A stretch of DNA of 64,000 nt from Thuidium tamariscinum (lineage: Eukaryota > Streptophyta > Bryopsida > Hypnales > Thuidiaceae), in assembly GCA_947034885.2 (NCBI GenBank), contig OZ019759.1:8682501-8746500 (forward strand). The letters run 5' to 3'. How positions within the stretch are numbered: position 1 is the first letter of the stretch; every line of letters starts with the position of its first letter. The notes beneath the pieces were generated by a model. It made no database searches. It had not been told where the DNA came from and saw nothing but the letters and a program-made list of their open reading frames with translations. A program made the translations under genes and the position numbers. Shown here piece after piece: positions 25,062 to 35,628 of the stretch.

Positions 25062-28000
25062 TGTCGTATGTGCAGTCTAGCAGAAAGCACCTTTATCACA
25101 CCCAAACGTGATAATATGACACGAAATATCGTCCCAGGAGATTCCAGACGTTACTAATAGTTGCGTTTTCCGGTTTCTAGGTTTCTCGGATCAAAACACC
25201 CCAAGTTACTACTCTTAATCCGGAATACCAACTTGTCTTCCAGACTCTTTTTCAGGATCCATCTTTTCTTTCCGAATCCGTCTCTCAACTATGACCGGAT
25301 TCCTTTCTCGGATCCAGATTTCTCCTTCACCCCGGATCCGTCTCAATCCGGAATCCGGTTCCGTCACTCAATATTCGGTTTTTGATACCCCTGTTTTACC
25401 CTCAGGGAGTCCTCTTTTGATCTTTAGAGGGGTAGGGACTTACCACTCGTAAACCTCACGCTCTCTCCTCTCAAACAGAACACACGAAAACACCAAAATA
25501 TATCCGGTGTTGTATTAGGGCCGGATTCGGATCCTCACAACTTCCCGGATAGCTCTAGGCCAATCCGGTTAGCAGGTCACTCAGGACTACTTCACTTGCC
25601 CTTACTACAACGACAGATTCGAAAACCCCTAGACCCGAAAGGACGTATTTTCCTAGTTCTTCGGATCGACTCAGTGGTTGGCAGACCTTCCGATGGACGG
25701 AACTTTCCTAAGGCGGCTGCTTAACTCCGCACGGATCCGCCCCTGCGGTTCCGGAACCTCCTCCTTGTCACTCCTGGACTCACACCGGATCACCGTTCCG
25801 GTGAATTAAAGGCTCCACGCTCAAACTCACGATTCAAGATCCTAACTCTCGGAAGTTGGTCACTCAGTTCGGATTTCAAGTGCCTCAGAATCCGGATTCC
25901 TCCTCTCCCTTCCCTCTTGCCTCTCAACACTTCAACGAACACACCAAGAAGAGACTCAAACACAAGTCAGAGCTAGAATGTCCATTCACCGACTCAAATT
26001 AAAGAAGGGAATGAAAAATACAATAGAATATGCACTAGGAGGGAATGACAGGCCAACTAACTTGCCTGCCCCTTAAAAGCTCAAAAACACAATGAAAGTC
26101 AAAGCCTAAAAACAGAAATGGAATGCCAACAAGGCAAAAGAAAATCCGAAACAACCAATCGGAGCCTAACCGGATTATCTGGAAAGGTCCGGCCAGTTGT
26201 CCCTAAAGTTCCGGATCGGGGCCCACATCCGGGAAATCCGTCCAGGAAACTTCCATCACAAAATCTCAAAATCCTACCTAACTACTCAACCCTGTCCTAC
26301 TTACGCGCCCGCTTCGATGTCGTGCCCACGGGCGGAACTGAACTTCTCCGCGTTGTTGCCTTGGGAGGGGGAGCCTTCTTGGTGGCGGATCGGGTCTGCC
26401 TCTTCTGAATCGGAACCGGTGGGGTTCCGCTGTCTTCCGTCGAGGTCTCCTCCGAATCCGCCTCGGAGCTTTCCGAATGCTCCACTTCCTGAAATCCGCC
26501 CTGCTCCCTAACTTCATCACGGATGGTGAGGGGCGGATTATCTTCCCTGTCCGAGTCATCCAAGATGACAGTCTTGCTGCGCGGATCCTTGCCCGGAACC
26601 CTGTCTGGTTCGTTCATGTGGGCGAACTTCTCCGGATTCTCCCTGGCCGGATTCGCTAGGGCCTTCATCCGGATCTCCAGGTCGAGCCGTGGTGATGCCC
26701 TCTTCTCTTGCGGTTCTATAGGTGTGTTGGACGGTCCGGCCATATTCGGATCCGATCCGAGCTCGCCGAGGTTCTTCACGACCGGTGAGTTTCCGAGTAG
26801 CTTCCGATCCGTCCTTGCGCACCGGGGCTGAAGTCCGTAAAAACTTGCTGGTTGAGCAAGTTCGACAGTCCTTCCCCCAACTCCGGATTGAGAGCCCCAA
26901 TTAAGGCTCTCATCTCCTTCAGTACCCCTTCCATCTTGGCCTGGTAATCCACCAAGATGGTGATGACTTTCGATCCGGTGACGTGCCCTTCCGTCATCAG
27001 CCGGGCGGAAAACTGTTTCGCCTTCATCACTATATCTGCCGGCTGGGCCACCCACTCCTGCAGGTTCCGAACCAAGGAGGTGGCCTCCACGATCTTCTCG
27101 TTGGCGACACTCAGATCACTCTCCAGATATGTCACCGTGCTCTGGAGCCCATTCCGCTCCTCTTCCGCCTTCCGTCGTCCCTCTTCAGCTATCCGGGCCA
27201 GATCTTCCGCCTGCCGGGTTCGATCCGTCTGGTTCCGGGCCTCGTCCTCCCACTTCCGGATCTCCTCGTCCTTCTTCCGCAACACCTCTTGAGTCGGAAG
27301 ACGGTCGAGGATTTCCGGAATATCCTCGATCTTCACCGCGCCCAGCTTGGTGACGACCTGCTCGAGTATCGCCTCACTCTGGTTGCTGTCCGCGTGCGCC
27401 ATCATGGCGTGATGGATGATGGTGTCGAAGTGGTTCCGCTTCTTCTTCCCCAGGGTTGATCCGGGCGGATCCGGGACTGGATGTCCCCTCTTATCCGGCG
27501 TCGTGGACTTCTTCCGTTCTGGTTTCCGTTCCGGCTGGCTAGCCGGCTTCTGCTCTTCCGGGTCCTCGTCCATCCGCTCGTCCTCTGGGTCCTCCGGCTC
27601 CTTCTCAAACTCATCCGTCAAGCCGTACTTGAGGATCTGCTCTCCCGTCTCATAGCGGAGGAGTTCCGGGCCACTCAGCACATCATTGTGGTGGTACAGG
27701 TGGAAGAGATAGGCTCTGATGGTGCTGGTCTTCTCCCGTCCCACATGCTTGGCTAGCCGATTAACTACCCACTAGAGGACTAGACTCCAGTTGACTATCC
27801 GTTTCTCAAAACACCCGAAGATGGTATTTGCTACCGTCATGGTGACACGGGTAGGCTTTTCCGGATAGAGGATGGGAATCAAGAATTCCAACATCCGTCT
27901 ATGCCGGTCGTTGGTGCAATCCGGAACTGAGTATCCGTCCTTAGGGTGGGGCGGATTCCGGAACTTGTTAACACCAAACTTGTCCGTCCGGGGAGCTAGA

Positions 28001-28873
28001 CCTAATCCGGTTTTATCAAAACCGTATACATCCGCCCAGATATCTGGCAACCAGGCACTCGGTCTACCCCTCACTGTGAGTTGGTACTGATTCGGAACTC
28101 CCGAGAGGATTTCCTACACCATCTCATCACTCTTCACACTCCACGGGCGCCGGATCAATCCATGACACCCTAGGAAGACTAAATCATCCTCTAACTCCTT
28201 CCAATGCTGCGGATCGGAAGGGATGACTAGCGAAATTGCCTTGGCCGTCACTACCGCCCGCTTCGGATTGGAGGAACTCGCCATCTCTCCGCCCGAGTCG
28301 GAACTTGTCGGTGCGGTCGGCACCGACCCTGAACTAAACCCGGAACCGATCTCTACTGCTCACCACTCTTTCTCTCTCTATACGCGCTCCAAAACCTGCA
28401 CACAAGCCGTACCTCGATTTGCCAAATCAAAAAGGAAAAATGAAGTGGAGAGGAGGGGTTTATATACCAGTCGGTACCCTGCGTTCCCAGTTCCCCTCGG
28501 AACGGCGCGACGTTCCCCAGCCGTTACGCTAGTTTCCGTAGGTCGGCGGCGTAGACCCATAGGTGCCGACCATCCGGAACTGATTCGGATCCGTCTCTAA
28601 GCAGACCGGATCCGTCTTTGACAATATCGGATCCGCCCTTAGCAAGTTCCATCTTCCGGAAAGTTCCGTTCCGGATACTGAGAAATCCGGATCCGGAAAC
28701 TTACACCCATAGTCCGGAAATCTTCCTTGCTCAATCCGGTTCAGACGGATCTTAAGGGGAAAAGACCCTAATTGTCTTCTTTTTCCCATATCTAACCCTA
28801 AAATTTTGAAAAATTGAGCTACTCTATATACTATCTTCCTATTTTACTTACATGATATTTCCGGATTGCGACA
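25062..28873 (-). mobile_element. 3' LTR (left copy) of the gypsy element
   Basis: This LTR is 3,812 bp long and nearly identical to 54,449-58,260. Its ends are short inverted TGTCG/CGACA. It is rich in CCGGA motifs and is unusually long because its 26.3-28.3 kb part holds protein-coding sequence. Confidence 0.92.
26297..28323 (-). mobile_element. Protein-coding region inside the LTR
   Basis: Minus-strand coding sequence lies within the LTR and is duplicated at 55,684-57,710. Readable parts include a segment with RTDKFGVNKFRNPPHPKDG, a 322-residue frame starting MGREKTSTIRAYLFHLYHHN, and a coiled coil rich in Glu, Arg and Lys with LQEWVAQPADIVMKAKQFSA. Another frame over the same part is rich in acidic and basic residues (TRSATKKAPPPKATTRRSS). 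Homologous remnants occur in the older solo LTR at 15.8-19.5 kb, so the coding part is an inherited feature of these LTRs. I do not recognise the protein; a gag-like or accessory role is a guess. Confidence 0.65.
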
Positions 28874-28884
28874 CGAATCCTTTT

Positions 28885-31800
28885 TCACATGTGAGCGTCC
28901 TCGCGAACATCCACATCCTCTGAATCTGTTTCAAGGTTGTACTTCTTCACTCGAAACTTGTTCACTCGGGTGTCGAGTTCCGTCCCTTGAAGGTCTTCAA
29001 GTTGTATAGACCCATTCGGGTAGACGGATCTCACCCGATACGGTCCCATCCACCTGGTGTGTAATTTCCCCGGAAATATCCTATAACGGCTGTCATAGAG
29101 TAAAACCAATCCGCCTTCTTGAATTTCGTGATCCGTAGGTATTCGCTTATCATGGTCAACTTTCTGTCGCTCCTGTACTTCACGGGTCTGATCCAATGCG
29201 ACCAACCGCACTTCCTCCAGATCTTCGATTGCCATAAGTCGGATTTCCGGATCCGCCGAACGAATGGAATTCCGGGTTGACATTACTCTATACGTTTCCG
29301 TCTCCAATTCAATTCCATGAATTGTCTCCTGTCCGAATACTAGGAAGAAGGGTGTCTTTCCAGTTGTACTCTTTTCGGAGGTATTGTAAGCATGAACAGC
29401 AGATGGAAGCTTCAAATCCCAATCCGTCTTGTGTTCCGAAATCATCTTGTTCAGGGACTTCTCTACTATACCGTTAGCACGTTCCGTCAATCCGTTCGCC
29501 CTCGGATTGTACGGAGTAGTCTTCCTGTGCTTAATTAGGTATTTTGAAGTGATGTCCTGCACAATATCGTTAAGAAAATGGAGTCCCCTATCGCTAACCA
29601 GCTCTAGCGGATGCCCAAACCTCATCATGATTTCCGAAAATAAAAAGGAAGCTACTGTCCGGGCGGAATTATTCCGGGTTGCCTTGGCTTCCACCCACTT
29701 GGTAGCATAATCCGTTGCTAGGATTATGTACCTCTTCCGTCTAGCACTGACCGGAGCGATGGGTCCAATAAAATCTATCCCCCATTTCTCAAATGGTGCA
29801 AGTGGAATAATTGGGGTTAGTGGCCAATGGTTTCGGAAGGATGGGGCTCCCATCCGTTGGCATTGGTCACACTTTCCCACGTAAGTCTTGACGTCGTGGA
29901 CCAAGTAGGGCCACCAGTATCCGGCCGTCCAGATCCGATTTACAGTGGTCATGGCCGCAAAATGTCCTCCAGACGGTCCGGAATGCATAGCCTGCATAAC
30001 TCCCTTCCGGTCCTTGACCTCTAGGCACCTTCGGAGTTGATCATCCGATCCCATCTTAAATAGGGTACCCCTTATGAGTGAATAAGGAGCTACCTTTTGT
30101 TGAAACAAAATCTTCTCCTCCCGGTTCATTTCTTCCGGATATCTCTGATCCGTCAGATAGTCAATGATATCCTGGAATTCCAAGTTCCGTCCTCTCTCCA
30201 GATGGAACACGGGTATCTCCCTTTGGTCCGGAAACTCATCCGGAAATTCTTCCGAAATGTTTTCCACTGCAGCACTTCCCCTCTGTCTAGACAGAAAATC
30301 TGCATTCCCATTGGACTTTCCGGATTTCACTAGAACTTCGTAATCGAATTCCTAGAGCAAAAGCACCCATCTGGCTATCCTTCCGGAGAGATCCGGTTTG
30401 TTCACCAGGTACTTCAGGGAGTCGTGATCCGTGTGGAACACAATCCGGTATCCGAGCAGGTAGTGCCGGAACTTCTTGCAAACGTAGACTACAGCCAGTG
30501 CCTCCCGTTCCGTCACAGTGTATTTCCGTTCCGCCAAGCTCATCTGGCGGCTGGAAAAGTAAATGGGGCATTCCCTTTTCTCCTGATCGTACTGCCAAAG
30601 AATAGCTCCCAAACACCATCCGGATGCATCCAATGTAACGTGGAAATCCTTTGTCCAATCCGGTGAGGATAAGATTGGTGCCTTGGACAGTGCCAGCTTT
30701 AAATCTTCAAATGCCTTCTGCCTTTCCGGACTCCAGGTGTATTCTGTCTCCTTCTTCAGGAGTTCCATCAACGGACTTGCTTTCCGGGCGTATCCGTCAA
30801 TGAACCTCCTGTAGTAGCCTACACATCCGAGAAATCCGCGGATTTCTCTGACGCATGTTGGGGCGGAAAGGGCCACCATTGCCTTCACCTTATCTGCATC
30901 CACTTCCAACCCTTTCCGACTCACAACATGTCCCAACAGTACACCGGAAGTCATTCCGAAAAAGAACTTTCCGGGATGTAGTTTGAGGTTTGTCTCCCTA
31001 CATCTCTGGAATGTTTGTCGCAGGTACTCGAGATGGGATTCTCGTGTACCAAATACGGCAAAATCATCAATGAACACTTCTAGGAAGTGCCGTAGGAAAT
31101 CTCGGAAGATGTCCATCATGAGCCGCTGGAATGTCCCCGGAGCATTACACAATCCGAACGGCATCCGAGTGAACGCAAACGTTCCCCATTCCGTCGTAAA
31201 GGTAGTTTTCAACTGATCCATGAGTCGGATGAAAACTTGGTTGTATCCGGAGAATCCGTCCAGAAAACTGTAGCACTCATTTCCGGAAACATGATCGAGG
31301 ATGATATCCGTAAATGGTAACGGAAAGTAGTCTTTTCGGGTAGCCGCATTCAGTTTCCGGAAATCCTGGCATACCCGGATTTTTACTTTTCCGTCTAGTC
31401 CTGCCTTCTTCGGAACAACCACAATGGGAGATACCCATTTAGAATTATGAACCGGATAGATAAAACCGGCTTCTAGCAAAGAGTCAATCTCTTCCTTCAC
31501 CATTAAAGAATACCTCGGGTTCAGGCGATATTGGCGCTGCCGGATCGGAAGAGCTGTATCTATCAGATCAATCCGGTGTTCACCCAACTCAGCAGGGATC
31601 CCAGTCAGGTCGGATGGTTCCCAAGCAAAAACATCATGGTATTCCCTAAGCAGATCTTCATAGTCCTTTCGTTCAGTCGAAGTCATGGATTTACTCATAA
31701 AAAATGACTTTCCGGATTTCAGCTCCACTTTCTCGTAATCGGAAGGGCTGACGACACTCTTGATCCATCCGGGTTTCATTTCTTCCGCTTCACTTTGAAA

Positions 31801-32578
31801 GTCGCTCCACGGAATAGATGGGTCGGATCGAGCCGGATCGGATGACGGAAAATTCCCCTTGGATATTTGTCTACGAATCCAGTTGAAAGAGAGCGGAACA
31901 TCCACTTCCCCCATGGATCTGTCCTCTGGTTGCACTTCCGGAATTTCTAGAAGTATCTCTTCCATTCCCACTTCCTTAACAGGTTCCGGAAACTCAAAAT
32001 CCGTTTCTGTTAACTCTGTGAAGTAGCTGGGAACAGAATCTGAACGTTCGGGATCCGACCAGTCCGTCGTATATCCGTCCGATTCACTGGTTTCCCCCAA
32101 GTGGTCCACATGCTTCCAGGGAATCCGAGTTGGAGGTTTTCCCACCACAAATTCCTTGCTTCCCCAATCCACCAGAACTCTGGCTGCATATAACCAAGGT
32201 CTTCCGAGTAACATAGGAAAAGGTCTTCCCTTTGTTACTAAGATAATAACGTAGTTCAAGAGATATGTTTCTCTTCCGATCCGGGTAGGAACTTTGGAGA
32301 GTCTTCCCACCGGATGTACTCTTGACTAATCCGCCATTCTCAAGACCTGATCCGTGGCCTGGAAAGACGTATAGCCAAGATCAAACGCCGTATCTTCTAA
32401 CATGAGGTTGACTCCGGATCCGCCATCGGCCGGAACTCTAGGTACGGTGCAACCCCCTACTTCGACTTCCAGTTCCAGCGCTCCGTAGTCTTCTAACTGA
32501 GCAAAGTTGATTGCCACGGCGGGTAACTTCAACTTCCTCCGTCTCCTAGGAGTGCAGGCTTGCCGGATCAGCTTCTGA
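28885..32578 (-). mobile_element. gypsy pol region: protease, reverse transcriptase, RNase H, integrase
   Basis: Read leftwards, the region shows an aspartic-protease segment (VPADGGSGVNLM), a reverse transcriptase with FTRMPFGLCNAPGTFQRLM and the FIDDFAVF active-site box, an RNase H with ASGWCLGAILWQ and LAVVYVCKKFRHYLLG, and an integrase. The integrase has a zinc-binding segment ending CDQCQR, the core GIDFIGPI ... LVSDRGLHF ... YNPRANGLTERANGIVEK, and a C-terminal GPYRVRSVYPNGSIQLEDL. The gene order is that of Ty3/gypsy. A short purine run sits just before the 3' LTR at about 28,874-28,886. It is a fossil copy. Confidence 0.92.
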
Positions 32579-32582
32579 TAAT
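32579..32582. repeat. Target-site duplication TAAT (left) of the 19.6-kb transposon
   Basis: TAAT directly precedes the left terminal inverted repeat and TAAT (52227-52230) directly follows the right one. A 4-bp duplication separates this element from classic CACTA (3 bp), hAT (8 bp) and Mutator (9 bp) transposons. Confidence 0.8.
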
Positions 32583-32610
32583 AAGGCCTTATTCGTTAAA
32601 ATGAGACAAA
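32583..32610. repeat. Left terminal inverted repeat, 28 bp
   Basis: It is the perfect inverted match of 52199-52226. Inwards the sequence continues with a degenerate second copy of the terminal motif (TTTTGAGACTTTC). Confidence 0.9.
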
Positions 32611-33200
32611 ACGGTGATTTTGAGACTTTCAAAAATGACTACGAAGTTGCCCTTGAAGAAGAAGTTGTTGAATCCAACGATAAATAGAGGCGAACTTGAC
32701 GTCCCTCAAAGAATTCGGGAGACTTATAGAGATAAAAGATAGTTGTTTGCACTATGTGATGATGTCATAAATGAAGCCAAAAAAGAACATTGATTTTCGA
32801 AGGAATGAAATGAATCAATTACCTTGGGCATTCGCATACATAAGCAACATACAACTTTTCTGAACAAGTTTTATTGAAGTGCATGAATTGTGAAATTCTA
32901 TAGTTGATTTCGAATCCAATGAAAGACTTGAATGAGGTCAATGTACAGTCAAGAAGCCCTCAACTTCTTCCACCTTTTTCTCATGTTATTTGGATACTAA
33001 GCTTTAGACCTGACTATACACAAAGGAAGGACCTTCTCAGTCTAAGACGCGCGAGCTCATAGAACTTTCTATTTATAGTAAAAAGATCTGAAAGCGATTT
33101 AGCTTTCAGAGTTGCCTTCTCTTTCTAGGCCATCTCTATTATTTACCGTTCCTGCTTCTATGCCTCTTAGCTTTGCGAGACCCCTTAAGATGTCCTCGCG
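32611..33200. other. Left subterminal non-coding region
   Basis: There is no gene. A small inverted repeat (CTGAAAGCGATTTAGCTTTCAG, about 33,089-33,110) is visible. It probably holds the 3' ends of the minus-strand genes. Confidence 0.4.
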
Positions 33201-34037
33201 TCAAGAGGAATAATGCGACCCCCTTTCCCTATACAACGTTTTGGTCTCGTTCATACTATGGCATTCACAGGCTTTTCGTTTTGATGGATTTAGGGTTCTT
33301 TGAGGACCTCTTGAAGTGGAGAGAGATTTGGATGGTCTCTGTGGGGGCCTCGGCAACGAGGCCTTCACACCGGCTATGTACGAAAAGGTATCTCCAACTG
33401 ACATTGCCTCCAAAGAGCGTCGATGATCTCGAACAATTCGCTGACGGAAAAGACTGTCCGCCGCCGGCAGATGTCTCGTTCCAGTGGACTTGGAGGATCG
33501 TGTTTGGTTATCCTCGACTCGAGGAAGGCGGACAGTTTGTTCGGAAGCGATAGGTTCAATCTGGGTCCCTTCCCTCGGTGCACTCGTGGACTTCACTGCG
33601 ACGGTAGTGTTAGTAGACGTCGGACAGGGAGCTTGGACAGCATCCTCGAGTCGAGGATGCACTTCCGCCTCTTCGACAGGGAGTTCCAACTTTCGGCTGG
33701 TCGCTCCGTCTTTCTGCGGAGTCGGCGACCAGGACCTTCCCCGACTCGAGGATGTCCGTTTCAACGGCGACGGCGAGCAGATGGGAGTCCTGCCTGTCGT
33801 GCGACTCGGGGGACTGTCGACGACGCCGTCTTCAATGTTTCCCTTGGAAAAGTCTATGGCGGCGGACACCGCATCCGTGGCTTCACAGTGCATGTATGGT
33901 TTGGACACGGGAATTGTTTCGCAGCTCCCACCTCTAGATTCGGAGGTGCACAACGACTGCTTCTCCGAACCAGAGAGGAGGCTCTTCGTGAGCTTCTCCC
34001 TGCCAAGCGTGAAAGGGAAAGCTCCAACCTGCAATAA
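33201..34037 (-). CDS. Ser/Pro/Arg-rich protein part, unknown
   Basis: An open minus-strand frame follows a clear acceptor (CTTTTATTGCAG, just above 34,037) and begins VGAFPFTLGREKLTKSLLSG, so it is probably an exon. It is rich in Ser, Pro, Arg and Thr (SPSPLKRTSSSRGRSWSPTP) and looks disordered. Three copies of the 21-bp palindrome family lie in it (33508, 33640, 33739); two are read as PRVEDN and PRLEDA. It lies downstream of the FCP1-like gene on the same strand and could be an alternative 3' exon of it or a separate gene. I recognise no domain. Confidence 0.35.
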   Translation of the reverse strand, partial: LLQVGAFPFTLGREKLTKSLLSGSEKQSLCTSESRGGSCETIPVSKPYMHCEATDAVSAAIDFSKGNIEDGVVDSPPSRTTGRTPICSPSPLKRTSSSRGRSWSPTPQKDGATSRKLELPVEEAEVHPRLEDAVQAPCPTSTNTTVAVKSTSAPREGTQIEPIASEQTVRLPRVEDNQTRSSKSTGTRHLPAADSLFRQRIVRDHRRSLEAMSVGDTFSYIAGVKASLPRPPQRPSKSLSTSRGPQRTLNPSKRKACECHSMNETKTLYRERGSHYSS

Positions 34038-34159
34038 AAGGATAGTTCCAAATCCAAAGAAATCCGTTCTATGAGTACATAGATGCATGCGGAACGCGGT
34101 ATCCGTGAGGATTTACGAAGCACAATACTTTGAAAACGAGACAGAATCTCATGAAAAAT

Positions 34160-34162
<3 letters not shown>

Positions 34163-34199
<37 letters not shown>
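34163..34199. repeat. (TA)n microsatellite
   Basis: An uninterrupted TA dinucleotide run of about 18 units lies between the FCP1-like gene and the Ser/Pro/Arg-rich frame. Confidence 0.95.
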
Positions 34200-34201
<2 letters not shown>

Positions 34202-34280
34202 AAAAAACGTAACGTACATACAAAAATTAGATACCATTTGCCTGGACTCCCTCGATGCCTAATTCTACAATCAAAAAAAT

Positions 34281-35069
34281 CTACTTCCTACAATGCCGAC
34301 GTCTCTCGACGGTTATGCCCGCCACGGGCACTTCAAAACGAGTGTTCATGCAATCGGCCGACTCCCTCATGACCTCAAGGATTTCCCTGAGGTGAAAATG
34401 GTCGGGAGAGAGGGGGTTATTGCCTATCCTATTTTCGTCTACATATCGAAGCAGCCCCCCGTGGGGGTTGCACCCCGAATGCAGCCGTCGGAGCCACGGG
34501 AGTAGCTGTCCTATGAGGACATCATCCCTCCGATCGAGGTAGCTCCACGTCTGGAGGAAGATGGCGTTCCCGGATTCATTGCAGACACTCTTTTCGGGAG
34601 AGTCGTCAATGAGCAAGGTGTCGTCCGAGGAAAACGACGACCCCGCATTACCGATAGTGTCGAACAGACCGTGTTTCAGGACTTTCATGTTCAATTCTTT
34701 CGGACCACGGTGGAAGAACTTCCCGGGACTGTACTCTATCTTCGTGCAGTTTTCCTGTCCTAGGACGTTGAAGGGCGGCCTGCACCTCGCGAACAAGTGT
34801 CCCACGATGGCCTCCGCGTTATACTTATACATGGACGACCAGACCACGACCTTATTCGCGAATTCGAACACTTGTCTCAAAAACTCGTCGACATTCGGCC
34901 TAGCGAAAACGGCCTTGGACCCGATGATGGTCGGGTACCGATGGTTGAGAACATTGTCTTCGACCTTGTAGTGCTTGAAATCTCTGCCGAATTTTGCCGA
35001 CGATGAGTGACATAGCACACCATTGATGTCGAAGACAATGTTCAACCACTTCCTCCTCGGCGGAGGCAT
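34281..35069 (-). CDS. FCP1/NIF-type HAD phosphatase-like protein, 262 residues
   Basis: From the ATG at 35,069 the protein begins MPPPRRKWLNIVFDINGVLC. It matches the FCP1/SCP (CTD-phosphatase-like) HAD fold: motif I FDINGVLC near residue 14, the ARPNVDEFLRQVFEFANKVVVWSS segment with motif II, and LLIDDSPEKSV with the acidic motif IV. The family normally has DxDGT; here the second Asp is Asn (DIN), while the nucleophile Asp is kept. Phosphatase activity is therefore doubtful, and a binding role is possible. An acceptor (TTCTTTGATCAG) upstream at about 35,122 shows that the frame continues from an exon 5' of this ATG, so the true start may lie further up. It is cargo of the 19.6-kb transposon, downstream of the ParB-like gene on the same strand. 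A captured host gene is likely. Confidence 0.65.
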   Translation of the reverse strand: MPPPRRKWLNIVFDINGVLCHSSSAKFGRDFKHYKVEDNVLNHRYPTIIGSKAVFARPNVDEFLRQVFEFANKVVVWSSMYKYNAEAIVGHLFARCRPPFNVLGQENCTKIEYSPGKFFHRGPKELNMKVLKHGLFDTIGNAGSSFSSDDTLLIDDSPEKSVCNESGNAIFLQTWSYLDRRDDVLIGQLLPWLRRLHSGCNPHGGLLRYVDENRIGNNPLSPDHFHLREILEVMRESADCMNTRFEVPVAGITVERRRHCRK

Positions 35070-35201
35070 GATCAGACGCTCGATCCTCCGCACGACCTCT
35101 CCTCCTGCCTGCGACACTACCTGATCAAAGAAAAACAACAAAGAATTGGAGTTACTTGAATAACTGCAGGACTGGTAAAGCCAAAGTGCGGAGAGACGCA
35201 T

Positions 35202-35628
35202 TGCACCTCGCTACTCGATTGCACCCTTCCCTTAGGAATTGGCTTCATGGGTAGCGGGGGATGTAAGCTGACATCTACGTCGAGCTAAGCCAAAAACATC
35301 GACAAGGGAATGCAATTAGACACGTTCACTAATGTGGATTGAAAATTTTGCAACTTTTTATTTACATGTTGTATAATGTACATCTCTAAAACGTTCAGGC
35401 CGCCATAACTGCACATTCTATTACTACTCTACAATATTTACTACACTCTGCCCACCGCGGACGGGTTCTCCGTCAACGCCAAGACTTCAAGGAGTGGTGA
35501 CCCCCTCCTGTCAAACAGCAATAATCGCAATGAGATTTCAAACCCAGTCAGAACTAACTCTGACAAGTCAACCACATGATCCCAGGAATATTTAATCAAT
35601 CCAAAGCATAAGGATTCGGTCGTTCTAC
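35202..35628. other. Spacer between cargo genes
   Basis: No gene is visible. It probably holds the 3' end of the ParB/methylase-like gene and the 5' part of the FCP1-like gene. Confidence 0.4.

Noticed and set aside
33423-34074. Two plus-strand frames of about 200 residues.
   Set aside because: They overlap the minus-strand Ser/Pro/Arg-rich frame, which follows a clear acceptor site; the plus-strand versions show no domain.
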